A DNA stretch of 39,632 nt from Actinomycetes bacterium (lineage in GTDB: Bacteria; Actinomycetota; Acidimicrobiia; Acidimicrobiales; Acidimicrobiaceae): the NCBI GenBank assembly GCA_021822605.1, contig JAKAQL010000016.1:1-39632 (forward strand), given 5' to 3'. The notes beneath the pieces are model-generated. The model saw only the letters and a program-made list of their open reading frames with translations. It was not told the origin of the DNA and did not search any database. The first letter of the stretch is position 1, and each line of letters begins with the position of its first letter. Made by a program: the position numbers and the translations under genes. Positions 16,419 to 26,290 of the stretch are shown piece by piece.

Positions 16419-17633
16419 ATGGCAGCGTCTTCACCAGAGGAATTGGTTAGCTATCTCGACACACAGGGCCTGATCGCGTTCACGCAACGTCTCGTTCGCA
16501 TCCCAAGCGTCAATGATCCAGCTACTGGATCGACCGAGTTGGGCGCCGCTCAGGCCGTGATCGAATTAGCTCAGGGGTTCGGTTGGGCCCCAATCGTCGA
16601 CGAGGTACGCAAAGATCGACCGAATGTGATCATCCAGCTTCGTGGTTCTGTCCCGGGCCCCCATCTCATCTTCGAAGGTCATACCGACGTCGTCTCGGAG
16701 GGTTCTCGAGATCTCTGGGACTTCGACCCTTATTCTGGCGAGATCATCGATGGCCGTCTTCTAGGCAGAGGCTCCGCCGACATGAAAGGTGGGCTTGGAG
16801 CCATGCTCTTTGCGGCCCGTGCGCTCCAACTGAGCGGCGAATTGGTAGGAAAGCTGACGCTTGGAGTTCTGGTGGATGAGGAGGAGTTAATGCTAGGCGT
16901 CAAGGACTTCGTCGCGAAGGGCTACTGCGAGGGAGCCATCGGTGCGATCGTCTGTGAACCCGAGGCTGGTGAAATCTGCATCACCCAAAAGGGCGCCATC
17001 CGGCTTGAGGTGCGGTTCCATGGGCGGATCTCCCACGGTGCCATGCCTACCCAGGGCATTAACCCGATACCTGCGTTGATGAAGATCTTGACTTTTGCTC
17101 GTACCACCGAGCACGAGCTCCAGGGCCAACATGGCGAAGACCCCCTCCTTGGTGCCATCTCGATCACGCCGACGGTTCTTCAAGCTGGATCGCGCGTTCA
17201 ACTCAACCTAACCCCTCCGGTGGCGATCGCCGACTTTGACCTGCGAACTACCCCTGTGGTTGATCATGCTCAACTGATCGATTCCTTCGTACACGAAGTC
17301 GAACGGATCGCCAAAGAGACTGGCTGCCGGGGAGAGGTTGAAGTGATCGACGACCGTCCACCGACCGCAATCTCGCCAGATGCGCCCCTTGTCCGGTCAC
17401 TGGCGGCGGCTCACCAAGCAGTGCTTCACTCCGACCCTGTATTCGGCGGAGTCCCCGGAACGACCGACGGGACCATCCTCCACCGAGATGGCCATCTACC
17501 AGTGGTGGTGTATGGACCGGGAGGAAAATGGATCGCACATCAGGCCAATGAGTTCGTCTCAGTCGCAGAGGTGATCGATGCGGCCAAGGTCTATCTGCTC
17601 GCCGCGCGACAATTACTCCATGAGGGCCGCTGA
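16419..17633 (+). CDS. M20-family metallopeptidase (ArgE/DapE type)
   Basis: 404 residues from the ATG at 16419, preceded by AAGGGGG; the frame is open from 16323 but the extra residues are not family-like. The dizinc ligands are in place: His in GHTDVV, Asp in GSADMKGG, the catalytic Glu pair in DEEE, Glu in CEPEAG, and His in the C-terminal HQANEFV. The lid domain sits in the middle. Members remove acyl or succinyl groups from amino acids or cleave dipeptides. Lacking arginine or lysine biosynthesis neighbours, it is more likely a peptide or acyl-amino-acid hydrolase, in keeping with the amidase and peptide importer nearby. Confidence 0.85.
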   Translation: MAASSPEELVSYLDTQGLIAFTQRLVRIPSVNDPATGSTELGAAQAVIELAQGFGWAPIVDEVRKDRPNVIIQLRGSVPGPHLIFEGHTDVVSEGSRDLWDFDPYSGEIIDGRLLGRGSADMKGGLGAMLFAARALQLSGELVGKLTLGVLVDEEELMLGVKDFVAKGYCEGAIGAIVCEPEAGEICITQKGAIRLEVRFHGRISHGAMPTQGINPIPALMKILTFARTTEHELQGQHGEDPLLGAISITPTVLQAGSRVQLNLTPPVAIADFDLRTTPVVDHAQLIDSFVHEVERIAKETGCRGEVEVIDDRPPTAISPDAPLVRSLAAAHQAVLHSDPVFGGVPGTTDGTILHRDGHLPVVVYGPGGKWIAHQANEFVSVAEVIDAAKVYLLAARQLLHEGR

Positions 17634-17678
17634 ATTGGCCTGTGTGTTGGTTGACGTGCAGGCCCCTTCCTTACAGGT

Positions 17679-18452
17679 CTAGGCAGGTGGATTGAACCGC
17701 CCATCGGCAGCAAGCCAGCCTCCATCAACGACAAGATAAGATCCGGTCACGTATGAGCTCGCCTCAGAGGCGAGGAAAACCACCGCACCGACCATCTCCG
17801 ATGGCTGTGCCCAACGTCCGAGCATGGTCTTGTCACGGTAGGCCTCATACCAACGCTGATCATTCTTGATCTGCGCGGTAAGCGGCGTCTCCACGACGCC
17901 AGGAGCGATCGCATTGGCTCGCACTCCTTGGGGTCCAAGCTCCGCAGCGATCACCTTGAGCATCTGAAGAACACCAGCTTTGGTCGCCGCGTAGACCCCT
18001 TGACCAGGCTCAACCACCTGGGCCCGAATGCTCGAAAAGGCAATCATACTTCCGCCACCGTTGGTCGCCATCGCTCGCCCAAAATCACGCATGACCCGAA
18101 AATTTCCCTTGAGATTGATCTCGATCACCCGATCGAACTCCTCGTCGCTGACCTCGGTGAGACGCTTACGCACATTGATGGCCGGTGTCGACACGACGAT
18201 GTCGGGTGTCCCAAGCGTCGACAGCACCTTCGCGCTCGAGGTCGCATCGGCGATATCGAAGTGAAGACCCTCAGCACCCGGCAGATTGGCCACCACCTTC
18301 TCAACCGCCGCATCGTTGATATCCGCACACCAAACGTGGGCGCCAAAGGCGGCAAGCCCCTCGGCCGAAGCTGCCCCGATCCCGCTCCCAGCGCCGATGA
18401 CTAGTGCACGCTTCCCTGAAAGATCGAATATTTTTCCAAAGTCCGCCATCAT
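17679..18452 (-). CDS. Short-chain dehydrogenase/reductase, classical SDR
   Basis: 257 residues from the ATG at 18452 (a second ATG follows directly), with GGGGGA four bases upstream. The frame runs up to 18620 but that part is not SDR-like. The Rossmann motif GAGSGIG, the catalytic Ser in AFSSIRAQ, and Tyr-x3-Lys in YAATK are all present, with a C-terminal VVDGGW typical of 3-oxoacyl-ACP reductase or sugar-dehydrogenase-like SDRs. It uses NAD(P)H to interconvert alcohol and ketone; the substrate is not known. It diverges from the next gene over about 96 bases. Confidence 0.85.
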   Translation of the reverse strand: MMADFGKIFDLSGKRALVIGAGSGIGAASAEGLAAFGAHVWCADINDAAVEKVVANLPGAEGLHFDIADATSSAKVLSTLGTPDIVVSTPAINVRKRLTEVSDEEFDRVIEINLKGNFRVMRDFGRAMATNGGGSMIAFSSIRAQVVEPGQGVYAATKAGVLQMLKVIAAELGPQGVRANAIAPGVVETPLTAQIKNDQRWYEAYRDKTMLGRWAQPSEMVGAVVFLASEASSYVTGSYLVVDGGWLAADGRFNPPA

Positions 18453-18548
18453 GTCTTCCCCCTTGTTCCACCCCCACCCTATTGCGTTCGCCTCCAGTCT
18501 CGGCGATGACCACGCACTCATCCCCATGATACGTGCGTTAGCATCAGA

Positions 18549-19319
18549 ATGACAGGAGCTATCCAAAGCGGCGCGATGAACGCCGACCGACTGAACACGA
18601 TCGAAGGCCTGATGCACCACATCGAACGACGTGTGAGGGAACTCCCTGGTGCGAACCCAATCCCAACGTGCCCAGGTTGGACAGTCGACGACCTAGCCAA
18701 CCACCTGGCAATCGTACTCACTCGCATGCAGGTTCGTATCGAGACCAACGCTGACTCAGAGCCAAACACAATGCCTTCCGAATCACCGACAGGCGTACCT
18801 GCTTCCGAGTGGCTTGCGGACGCCTATCTCGATCTTAGGCGAACATTGCTTGCCCACGATGTGGATGATCCGGCCTGGAACTGGACCGGAGAGAATCAGA
18901 GGGTCGGTTGGAACCTGCGACGACTCACTCACGAACTCGCCATTCATCTCGTGGACCTCGATGCGGCGTCCCTGGCGCCCACCACTCCGGAAGCGCTTGG
19001 CATCGACTCCCTCCTTGCCGCGGAAGGACTCGATGAACTCTTCACCGTCTTCTTACCAGCCCGGGTAGGATCACTGTCCCGTCCGATAGATCAACCTCGT
19101 CTTTTGGCCTTTATCCCTACTGACAGGGGCGGAAAAACCTGGTATATCCAACTCGAACGCCAGGGCTTTCATGCCAGCGAACTCGAGGGGTCACCAGATG
19201 CCACTATCAGAGGGACAAGCATCGCGCTCTACCTCTTCGACTGGAATCGACCGGCGGACGGCCTGTCAATCTCCGGCAACACCATCGCCATTCAATCCTT
19301 CTCGGACATCCCACGCTGA
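18549..19319 (+). CDS. Maleylpyruvate-isomerase-like / DinB-fold protein
   Basis: 256 residues. The N-terminal part has CPGWTVDDLANHLA and the later RLTHELAIHLVDLDAA, both typical of the mycothiol-dependent maleylpyruvate isomerase family, a DinB four-helix fold that binds a metal through histidines. Family members use or process mycothiol, the actinobacterial thiol, though most homologues are uncharacterised. The start is uncertain: the ATG at 18549 has no ribosome site and could be used leaderless; the ATG at 18576 is an alternative. It stands alone between the SDR and the importer operon. Confidence 0.65.
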   Translation: MTGAIQSGAMNADRLNTIEGLMHHIERRVRELPGANPIPTCPGWTVDDLANHLAIVLTRMQVRIETNADSEPNTMPSESPTGVPASEWLADAYLDLRRTLLAHDVDDPAWNWTGENQRVGWNLRRLTHELAIHLVDLDAASLAPTTPEALGIDSLLAAEGLDELFTVFLPARVGSLSRPIDQPRLLAFIPTDRGGKTWYIQLERQGFHASELEGSPDATIRGTSIALYLFDWNRPADGLSISGNTIAIQSFSDIPR

Positions 19320-19931
19320 ACGATGACGTTCGTCGGTAACATCTCAATAAACCTCCGTTGCAAGCATTCTCCCAGAACGTAGCTTATGTCCCGGTTTTCC
19401 GGAGCCCAAGATGGACATCAGCTACAGCGGGTGGCCACAACCGATTCGAAGCGGCATGCGTTACTAAAGCTCCAACCCGAGCAGGTGCGATCGCGTGCTC
19501 GCCTCGCCCACGTTATCGGCCGAGTCAATCTGGCCAAAGGAAGGCTACCAAAGGTAGCTCGATAAGGGGTGGAGAGTGGGTCCCGGTCGACCTTGGGATT
19601 TTCGAATGGACAGGACGCGCGTCCCACCATCGGCACTCCCGCGATGCCCCTGTAAGGCTTGTTTGCGATCGGGAACTCAAAGGTCGACCCCCACCGATGA
19701 CTGTGGCCGAGTTCGTGGACCCACAACCTATCGAATGTCAAGCTCTCGAGTGCAAGGATGAACGCCAGGGCGTCGACAAACCTTGCAGTCACCGGAGCCA
19801 AGAGGTCGCTTCGCGTCGACTTCCACAGGATGATACAGACAGCATGATAAAGAGCGAAGTGGGCGACAAAACCACTCCGATCGCCGCCTGTGCTCGTTAG
19901 CTAGGCTATGGTTACACTCATTGAGTAGGGG
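19320..19931. other. Gap before the importer operon; no clear gene
   Basis: 612 bases. Long frames exist in both directions (19358-19900 plus, 19418-19801 minus) but neither shows family motifs or a ribosome site, and their residue content is not convincing. They may be chance or the remains of a lost gene. The promoter for the importer should lie in the final AT-richer 60 bases. Confidence 0.4.
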
Positions 19932-19952
19932 TTGATAACGAGAGGGGGAGAG

Positions 19953-21530
19953 ATGGTTCGTTCGCTTCGGCATGTCGCACAGACGACCGCACTGGTGGCT
20001 AGCGCGGCGCTCATACTGGCGGCGTGCGGATCGTCGAGTTCATCGACATCATCGTCGACGAGCAAGAGCACTCCGCTCCAGACGTTGACTATTGGTTCAT
20101 CGAATGTATTTCCACCCACTCTCAACCCTACCGCTAATGCCTCACAGGCCATTGATGAGGTCATCGATTACAATGTGCTCCAGCATCTTGTCCAGCTCGC
20201 CCCCAATGGATCGATCGTCCCGGTGTTGGCGAGTTCCTACACAGTGAGCGACGCCAACAAGGTCTACACCTTCACCATCCGCAAAGGCGTGACCTTCTCC
20301 AACGGCAATCCGTTGACGCCAGCTGATGTCGTCTTCAGCATGAAACGGGTGTACGCCCCCGGTTCGACCTACCCCTACGGCAAGATCTTCGACGTCTCCT
20401 CGGTTCAACAGGTAGGTTCTGATCAGGTGCGCGTGACGCTGACGACCCCGAGTTGGAACTGGCTCTATGACTTAGCGGCCTACTCCAACGGTGTCATTCT
20501 CGACCCGTCGACAGTATCGACCTTGGCAACCGATCCCGTCGGAACGGGACCCTTCAAGGTCACCGGCGAGGTCTCGAACTACTCGGTGTCACTCGCGCGG
20601 AATAACCGATATTGGGGCTACAAGCCGCATGTCTCAGGCGTCGTCTTCCGCTACTTCTCCAACGCAGACTCGTTGAATGCAGCGTTGCAAAGCGGCGAGG
20701 TGAACATGATCGACAACCTCTCTGCACCATCCGATGCAACCCTGTTCAAGTCGAATCCGAAGTACAAGGTCATCTCAAGTCTCACCAACGGCAAGGTGCA
20801 GATGACCCTCAACAACTCCTATACGCCGCTCAGTAACAAGTTGGTGCGCCAGGCAATCCTGTTCGCAACCGACCGCAAGGCGATCATGAACGCCGCATCG
20901 GGTGGTTACGGGTTGATCGACGGTACCGATACGGTCCCCGCTGATCCGTACTACATCAACCTCGCCAGTGAGTACCCCTACAACGTCACCAAAGCCAAGA
21001 AGTTGATGGCCGAGGCAGGCTACTCCAAGGGCTTTTCGCTCCAGCTGGTGTTGCCACCGTACTTCTACGCAAAGCTGGCCGCTCCACTTCTCGTCTCTGA
21101 ACTCGGCGCCATTGGCATCAAGGTCAGTGTTTCGACGATCGACTTTCCACTCTGGATCTCCCAAGTCTTTGAGGGTGGCGACTTTCAGGCAACCATCATC
21201 GACCAGGCGGAGGGACGTGATGTCTCTAATTACGGGACCACCGGTTACTACTGGCACTATGCCAAGACGCCTGAGGTCGCCAGTGAGCTGACAGCCGCGA
21301 ATGCTGCGCCCACAAAAGCTCAGTGGATCGCGGGTTATCAGAAGGTCCTCAAGCAAATCACCGCCGATGCGGTGAACGACTGGCTCTATATCGCGCCCTT
21401 CATTACCGTCATCGACAAAAACATCGTAGGCATCCCCACGAGCGCCTACACGGAGTCGTACAATCTCTCCTACGTCGGCATCGGTGGCTCGATTCCCGCC
21501 TCGGCCAAACAGCTTGGCTACCTCAGCTAA
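19953..21530 (+). CDS. Extracellular solute-binding lipoprotein, family 5 (peptide/nickel type)
   Basis: 525 residues from the ATG at 19953 (AGAGGGGGAG directly upstream); a TTG at 19932 is in frame but overlaps that site. The signal peptide ends in the lipobox LAAC, followed by a Ser/Thr-rich linker (SSSSSTSSST), so it is tethered outside the membrane. The family-5 fold is recognised by YTFTIRKGVTFSNGNPLTPADVVFSMKR and the C-terminal region. It captures oligopeptides or related ligands and passes them to the permease genes downstream. First gene of a five-gene operon. Confidence 0.9.
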   Translation: MVRSLRHVAQTTALVASAALILAACGSSSSSTSSSTSKSTPLQTLTIGSSNVFPPTLNPTANASQAIDEVIDYNVLQHLVQLAPNGSIVPVLASSYTVSDANKVYTFTIRKGVTFSNGNPLTPADVVFSMKRVYAPGSTYPYGKIFDVSSVQQVGSDQVRVTLTTPSWNWLYDLAAYSNGVILDPSTVSTLATDPVGTGPFKVTGEVSNYSVSLARNNRYWGYKPHVSGVVFRYFSNADSLNAALQSGEVNMIDNLSAPSDATLFKSNPKYKVISSLTNGKVQMTLNNSYTPLSNKLVRQAILFATDRKAIMNAASGGYGLIDGTDTVPADPYYINLASEYPYNVTKAKKLMAEAGYSKGFSLQLVLPPYFYAKLAAPLLVSELGAIGIKVSVSTIDFPLWISQVFEGGDFQATIIDQAEGRDVSNYGTTGYYWHYAKTPEVASELTAANAAPTKAQWIAGYQKVLKQITADAVNDWLYIAPFITVIDKNIVGIPTSAYTESYNLSYVGIGGSIPASAKQLGYLS

Positions 21531-21606
21531 ACAGGTGAGGCTTGGCGTGGTTGTCTCAACAAGAAATGGTCGGTCGCGGATCTGTTACCGATGATTGGGG
21601 ACCACA

Positions 21607-22620
21607 TTGCTGATCGCTGACCTGCCTAAGGCCAACGACATAGCCTCACGGCGTAGGGCTCACGTACATGAACTCCGACGGTTCCTAGTTAGGCGCCTCG
21701 CCACACTCGTCATCACCCTGTTTCTTGCATCAGTGCTCGTCTTCTGGATTCTCAATATCCTGCCGGGCAAGCCTGCGCAAGTCATTCTCGGCACCCAGGC
21801 AACGCCGAGTGCCGTTGCGGCTCTCACAGCAAAACTGGGGTTGAACCGTCCTCTTGTCGACCAGTATCTTCACTGGATTCACGGGCTTTTGACGCTGCAC
21901 TTGGGAGACTCGTATATCTCCTCTCAACCAATTGCTCCTGTCATCGGAGCCGCCCTCGAGGTGACCGGTCCGTTGGTTCTTGGGGGACTTCTGGTAGGCC
22001 TACTGATCGCCATACCACTTGGAATCGCGAGCGCGATTCATCACACGAAACGCTCCGGCGTCGTGCTGTCGGGTCTGGCACAGGTCGGAATCGCTGTACC
22101 GAACTTTGTACTGGGAATCCTCTTAATTATCGTGTTTGCAGTCGATCTCAAGGTTTTGCCAGCGAGTGGATTCACAACTTGGTCCACCAGTGTCACTGGT
22201 GCACTCGAGTCATTGGTTCTACCGGCAATCTCACTCGGACTCGTCGAAGGTGCGATTCTGGCACGCTACATCCGCACTTCCGTCGTAGAGGTGTTAGGGG
22301 CAGACTTTCTTCGCACTGCTCGGGCCAAGGGGCTGCGACCCAATCAAGCGCTCGTTCGCCATGGGTTACGCAATGCGAGCATCCCAGTGCTTACCGTCTT
22401 GGGGCTCGAACTCTCTGGGTTGATCATCGGGGCTGTCGTCATCGAAGCCGTCTTCACCCTCCCTGGTCTTGGCAGTCTACTGCTCTCAAGTGTGGCGAAT
22501 CGCGACCTCATCACCGTCCAAGACATCGTCATGCTCGTTGCAACCACCGTGCTCGTCGTCAATCTCATCGTTGACCTACTCTACCGAATCATCGATCCTC
22601 GCATGGGACTACGATCATGA
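21607..22620 (+). CDS. ABC peptide-type importer permease 1 (DppB-like)
   Basis: 337 residues from the TTG at 21607, with GGGGA six bases before it; a TTG at 21595 is also possible. Six transmembrane helices with the DppB-type N-terminal helix (LVRRLATLVITLFLASVLVFWI, then the NILPGKPA loop) and the EAA loop near TARAKGLRPNQALVRHGLRNA, which docks the ATPase. It forms the membrane channel with the next protein. Its stop overlaps the next start (ATGA). The 76-base gap after the SBP gene shows no hairpin that would separate the genes. Confidence 0.9.
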   Translation: MLIADLPKANDIASRRRAHVHELRRFLVRRLATLVITLFLASVLVFWILNILPGKPAQVILGTQATPSAVAALTAKLGLNRPLVDQYLHWIHGLLTLHLGDSYISSQPIAPVIGAALEVTGPLVLGGLLVGLLIAIPLGIASAIHHTKRSGVVLSGLAQVGIAVPNFVLGILLIIVFAVDLKVLPASGFTTWSTSVTGALESLVLPAISLGLVEGAILARYIRTSVVEVLGADFLRTARAKGLRPNQALVRHGLRNASIPVLTVLGLELSGLIIGAVVIEAVFTLPGLGSLLLSSVANRDLITVQDIVMLVATTVLVVNLIVDLLYRIIDPRMGLRS

Positions 22621-23519
22621 CGGAGAGGGAGGCCGCCATCACCACGCCGACGGAGACCGAGACGTCGCCACCCGGTGTAACGAGATCTTCGCCCCTTAAG
22701 CTGCTCCTATCGAGTCCGAGCGCAACAGCGGGCGCCATCATCGTCGGCATCGCCGTCATTGTCGCCGTCGTCTCGATCTGGTGGACACCCTACGGTCCCC
22801 TGACCGTCAACACTGGTGCGGAATTTCTCCGCCCCAGCCTCGCTCACCCACTTGGCACCGATGAGTATGGTCGGGATGTACTCTCGCGCCTGATGACAGG
22901 GACGCAGATCACACTGTTGTCGAGTCTGGGTGCAGTGGCTATCGCTCTGGTAGTCGGCGTGCCAGCTGGCCTCATCGCTGCATTCCGACGTGGTACCACC
23001 GGTGAGATCATCATGCGAGGGGCCGATCTACTGTATTCCTTTCCTGCACTGCTCGCCGCCATCACCCTGGTGGCCGCGCTTGGTGCATCAACACTGACAG
23101 CCACCCTCGCCATCGGAATCGCCTCGATTCCAGTTTTTGCAAGGGTAACTCGATCGACAGCCCTTGGCGTTCTCTCGACCGACTACGTGCTCGCTGCTCG
23201 CGCCTATGGGCGTTCAAGCCTCCAGATCGCCCGGCGACACGTCCTACCGAATATCATGCCAATCCTGGTGGCTCAGATCGCCCTTCTCCTATCAGTGACG
23301 ATTTTAGCGGTAGCGGCGCTCTCCTATTTAGGCCTTGGCACTCCACCGCCGGCCCCAACCTGGGGCGGCATGCTTGAAAGCGCGCAGAACTACCTCTATC
23401 AAGACCCGCTCCTAGTGCTGTGGCCTGGCCTTGCTATCGCTGTCACCGTCTTCGGCCTCAATGCGCTCGGCGATGGCTTGCGCGATATTCTCGACCCCAC
23501 TCTCAAAGGACGGTCATGA
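22617..23519 (+). CDS. ABC peptide-type importer permease 2 (DppC-like)
   Basis: 300 residues with a polar N-terminal tail, then six transmembrane helices. The extracytoplasmic stretch AHPLGTDEYGRDVLSRLM is a hallmark of DppC/OppC proteins, and the ATPase-coupling EAA loop is at AARAYGRSSLQIARRHVLPN. It pairs with the upstream permease. Both its start and its stop overlap the neighbouring genes (ATGA junctions), so translation is coupled through the operon. Confidence 0.92.
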   Translation: MTEREAAITTPTETETSPPGVTRSSPLKLLLSSPSATAGAIIVGIAVIVAVVSIWWTPYGPLTVNTGAEFLRPSLAHPLGTDEYGRDVLSRLMTGTQITLLSSLGAVAIALVVGVPAGLIAAFRRGTTGEIIMRGADLLYSFPALLAAITLVAALGASTLTATLAIGIASIPVFARVTRSTALGVLSTDYVLAARAYGRSSLQIARRHVLPNIMPILVAQIALLLSVTILAVAALSYLGLGTPPPAPTWGGMLESAQNYLYQDPLLVLWPGLAIAVTVFGLNALGDGLRDILDPTLKGRS

Positions 23520-24475
23520 GTCTGCTTGAGGTCACCGATTTGCGACTCTCAATCGACGATACCGATCTTCTTCGGGGAATCAGCTTCCAAATGGCACCCA
23601 CCGAACGTCTCGGTCTGATCGGGGAGTCCGGATCAGGCAAGTCGTTAACGGCTCTGACGATTATGGGCCTCCTACCCCAGCGAGCACGTCTTTCAGGGTC
23701 GGTACGGCTGGCGGATCAGGAACTCACCAACCTCACCGAACGACGCTACTCTCGTCTACGCGGCGATCGGATCGCCATGATCTTTCAGGAACCAATGACG
23801 AGCCTGAACCCACTCATGCGAGTCGGAAAACAGGTTGGCGAGGTACTACGGATTCATCAGAACCTTTCTCATAAGGCGAGTGCCTCACAAGCCATCGCGC
23901 TCCTAGAGCGGGTCGGCTTTGACGCACCTGCACAACAGGCTCGCGCCTTCCCACATCAGCTCTCGGGAGGACAGCGCCAACGGGTCATGATCGCCACTGC
24001 CATCGCGTGCAAGCCTGATCTGATCTTGGCAGACGAACCAACGACAGCCCTCGATGTAACCGTACAGGCACAGGTTCTTGCCCTCTTGGGAGAACTGACA
24101 GCAGAGCATGGGTGCGCACTGCTGCTCATCAGCCATGATCTCGCCGTCGTCGCTAACGTTTGCGAGCGCATCCAGGTCATGTACGGTGGTGTGATCGTGG
24201 AATCGGGTCCTACCGACGAGCTACTGCGCGCACCGCAACACCCTTACACCCGCGCACTTTTGGCTACCTCGCGGGGAATCGAGGATCTTGATCGAGAACT
24301 ATTCGGGCAGCTTCCGACAATTCCAGGAGTCGTTGCGGAGGCTGGCCGATTTCCTCAGGGCTGCACGTTTCGGGGCCGCTGTGAACGCGAATCAGAACGT
24401 TGCCTCTCCATGCCATCGGCACAAGGTACCCAGCATCAGGTCCGGTGTTGGCATCGCTATGGGGTAGAGAATTAA
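23516..24475 (+). CDS. ABC peptide-type importer ATPase 1 (DppD-like)
   Basis: 319 residues from the ATG at 23516, overlapping the permease stop. Walker A is GESGSGKS, the signature LSGGQRQR, Walker B ILADEPTTALD, and the switch histidine is in ISHDLA. The C-terminal 60 residues, with FPQGCTFRGRC and several cysteines, match the oligopeptide-transporter C-terminal domain that can hold an iron-sulfur cluster in some relatives. It powers import together with the next ATPase. Confidence 0.93.
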   Translation: MSLLEVTDLRLSIDDTDLLRGISFQMAPTERLGLIGESGSGKSLTALTIMGLLPQRARLSGSVRLADQELTNLTERRYSRLRGDRIAMIFQEPMTSLNPLMRVGKQVGEVLRIHQNLSHKASASQAIALLERVGFDAPAQQARAFPHQLSGGQRQRVMIATAIACKPDLILADEPTTALDVTVQAQVLALLGELTAEHGCALLLISHDLAVVANVCERIQVMYGGVIVESGPTDELLRAPQHPYTRALLATSRGIEDLDRELFGQLPTIPGVVAEAGRFPQGCTFRGRCERESERCLSMPSAQGTQHQVRCWHRYGVEN

Positions 24476-25258
24476 GTGGCGGACACCTCCTCAACTCAAT
24501 CCGCCCTCTTCACGCTCCGTCAGGTCAGCCGGGCCTATGGTGGAAGTCGTCGCAGTGTCACCGCCCTCGATAGCCTTGATCTCACGATCAACAGTGGGGA
24601 ACGCGTTGGAATCGTTGGCGAATCTGGATCAGGCAAGACCACACTAACGCGACTTCTGGTCGCTCTGGACACTCCTAGCTCCGGTGAACTCCTCTTCAAA
24701 GGTCAACCACTCCCCCACAAGGGCGAGTCACTGCTCAATTTTCGTCAGCAGGTCCAGATTGTCTTCCAAGACCCTTTTGGTTCCCTCGATCCACGACTCT
24801 CCGTCGGCGCTTCGATCACTGAACCTCTACGGGCTCTCCGGGTGGCTGGTGATCCTCGACTGCGGGTTCAGGAACTTCTGGAGGCTGTTGGACTACCCAC
24901 CCATAGCGAGATGCTGTATCCACATCAGCTCTCGGGAGGACAGCGCCAACGGGTCGCCATTGCGCGGGCCCTTGCTCCGCGACCATCGACGCTAGTCGCC
25001 GATGAAGCGGTATCGGCGCTCGATGTCTCGGTTCGGGCGCAGGTTCTGAACCTCATCGCCAACCTCGTCAACGAACTCGGTCTAACCCTGGTGTTCGTCT
25101 CCCATGACCTGGCAGTCATCCGCCACATCTGTTCACGAGTAGTTGTCCTCTATCGCGGAAAGCTGGTTGAGGAGAATACCACCGAGATGCTCTTCACTCA
25201 TCCGCAGCATCCCTACACACGAGAGCTACTGGCTTCGATACCTCGGTTGCCCGAATGA
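24476..25258 (+). CDS. ABC peptide-type importer ATPase 2 (DppF-like, no C-terminal domain)
   Basis: 260 residues starting at a GTG that directly follows the previous stop (TAAGTG). Walker A GESGSGKT, signature LSGGQRQR, Walker B LVADEAVSALD (with Ala-Val in place of the usual Pro-Thr) and VSHDLA are present. It is shorter than most DppF proteins because it stops soon after the ATPase core and lacks the oligopeptide C-terminal domain present in its partner. It ends the importer operon. Confidence 0.9.
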   Translation: MADTSSTQSALFTLRQVSRAYGGSRRSVTALDSLDLTINSGERVGIVGESGSGKTTLTRLLVALDTPSSGELLFKGQPLPHKGESLLNFRQQVQIVFQDPFGSLDPRLSVGASITEPLRALRVAGDPRLRVQELLEAVGLPTHSEMLYPHQLSGGQRQRVAIARALAPRPSTLVADEAVSALDVSVRAQVLNLIANLVNELGLTLVFVSHDLAVIRHICSRVVVLYRGKLVEENTTEMLFTHPQHPYTRELLASIPRLPE

Positions 25259-25301
25259 TCAAACGTGCCTCGCCGGTTCGAAGTCAGTAAACTTCCCAAC
25301 A

Positions 25302-26225
25302 GTGTCCTCTTTACCCTCTCACAGTGCAAGGCGTCCTAAGGTAGCCCTCGTCACTGGTGCCAACGGTGGCTTGGGGCGTTGGTGCAGCCTAGGGCTTGCA
25401 CGGCTTGGCGCTGTAGTGATTCTCGGCTGCCGTAATGCCCGGCGCGGACAGGCAGCTATCGACTGGATTCACCAGCAAGTGCCAGCTGCTCGCCTTGAAC
25501 TACTCACGATGGACCTAGCGAATCTTTCTTCTGTGCACGAAGCGGCACAAGAACTTGCCGAACGTCATCAAGTTCTCGACATTCTCGTCAACAACGCAGG
25601 GGTAATGATGCTACCCCTAGCGATGACCATGGATGGATTTGAGCAACAGTTTGGGATCAACTACCTTGCTCACTACGCCCTCACCGCCCTCCTGTTTAGG
25701 CGGCTCATGGCGAGCGATGCATCCAGGGTCGTCTCAGTCGCGAGTATTGTGGCGAATCACGGAACTATTCAGCTCGACGACCTGCAGGGGCTGACAAGCT
25801 ACGGGCGCTCTCGCGCGTATGCACAGTCCAAGCTCTGCAATCTCCTTTTCGGCAAGGAGCTCGCGCGGAGAGCGGCGGCGCAGGGACTCACCCTCACCAG
25901 TGTGATCGCTCATCCAGGCTTTGCGAACACCGGCTTGCAGCGTCGAACCGGTCGGGCCAATCTTGGTCGAGTTGGTGAGGTCGCCATGATCGGGGCCAAT
26001 CTCCTCTTCGCGCAATCTGCAGAGCGAGGAGCGATTCCTCTGATCGGTGCAGCGAGCGACCCGACAATTGACAACGGGGCCTACCTCGGACCCAATGGCT
26101 TTAAGGAACTCTGGGGTAGAAAGGCGGCCCTTGCTCATACACCAAAAGCCGCACACGACGAAAAACTGGCAAGCGAACTCTGGGAGCTCTCCGCAGCCCT
26201 CTGTGGTGTCAGTTTTCCCATCTGA
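25302..26225 (+). CDS. SDR oxidoreductase, retinol-dehydrogenase-like
   Basis: About 307 residues from the GTG at 25302. The frame is open from 25143 but that part overlaps the ATPase gene and is not SDR-like; no ribosome site marks any start, so the N-terminus is uncertain. The cofactor motif GANGGLG with a following CRN suggests NADP preference. NNAGVM, the Ser in VASIVAN and Tyr-x3-Lys in YAQSK give the catalytic set. The layout resembles the RDH/WWOX/light-independent oxidoreductase group. It lies 43 bases after the importer and may be read from the same transcript. Confidence 0.8.
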   Translation: MSSLPSHSARRPKVALVTGANGGLGRWCSLGLARLGAVVILGCRNARRGQAAIDWIHQQVPAARLELLTMDLANLSSVHEAAQELAERHQVLDILVNNAGVMMLPLAMTMDGFEQQFGINYLAHYALTALLFRRLMASDASRVVSVASIVANHGTIQLDDLQGLTSYGRSRAYAQSKLCNLLFGKELARRAAAQGLTLTSVIAHPGFANTGLQRRTGRANLGRVGEVAMIGANLLFAQSAERGAIPLIGAASDPTIDNGAYLGPNGFKELWGRKAALAHTPKAAHDEKLASELWELSAALCGVSFPI

Positions 26226-26290
26226 CGGTCGCAGGCGAACAGCTCAAGGAAGTCCAGTCAGCGCACGGGTGACGCCGGCGTTGTCGGACA

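Noticed and set aside
19358-19900. Long frames on both strands before the importer operon
   Set aside because: No motifs, no ribosome sites, and unnatural composition; probably chance or beyond recognition.
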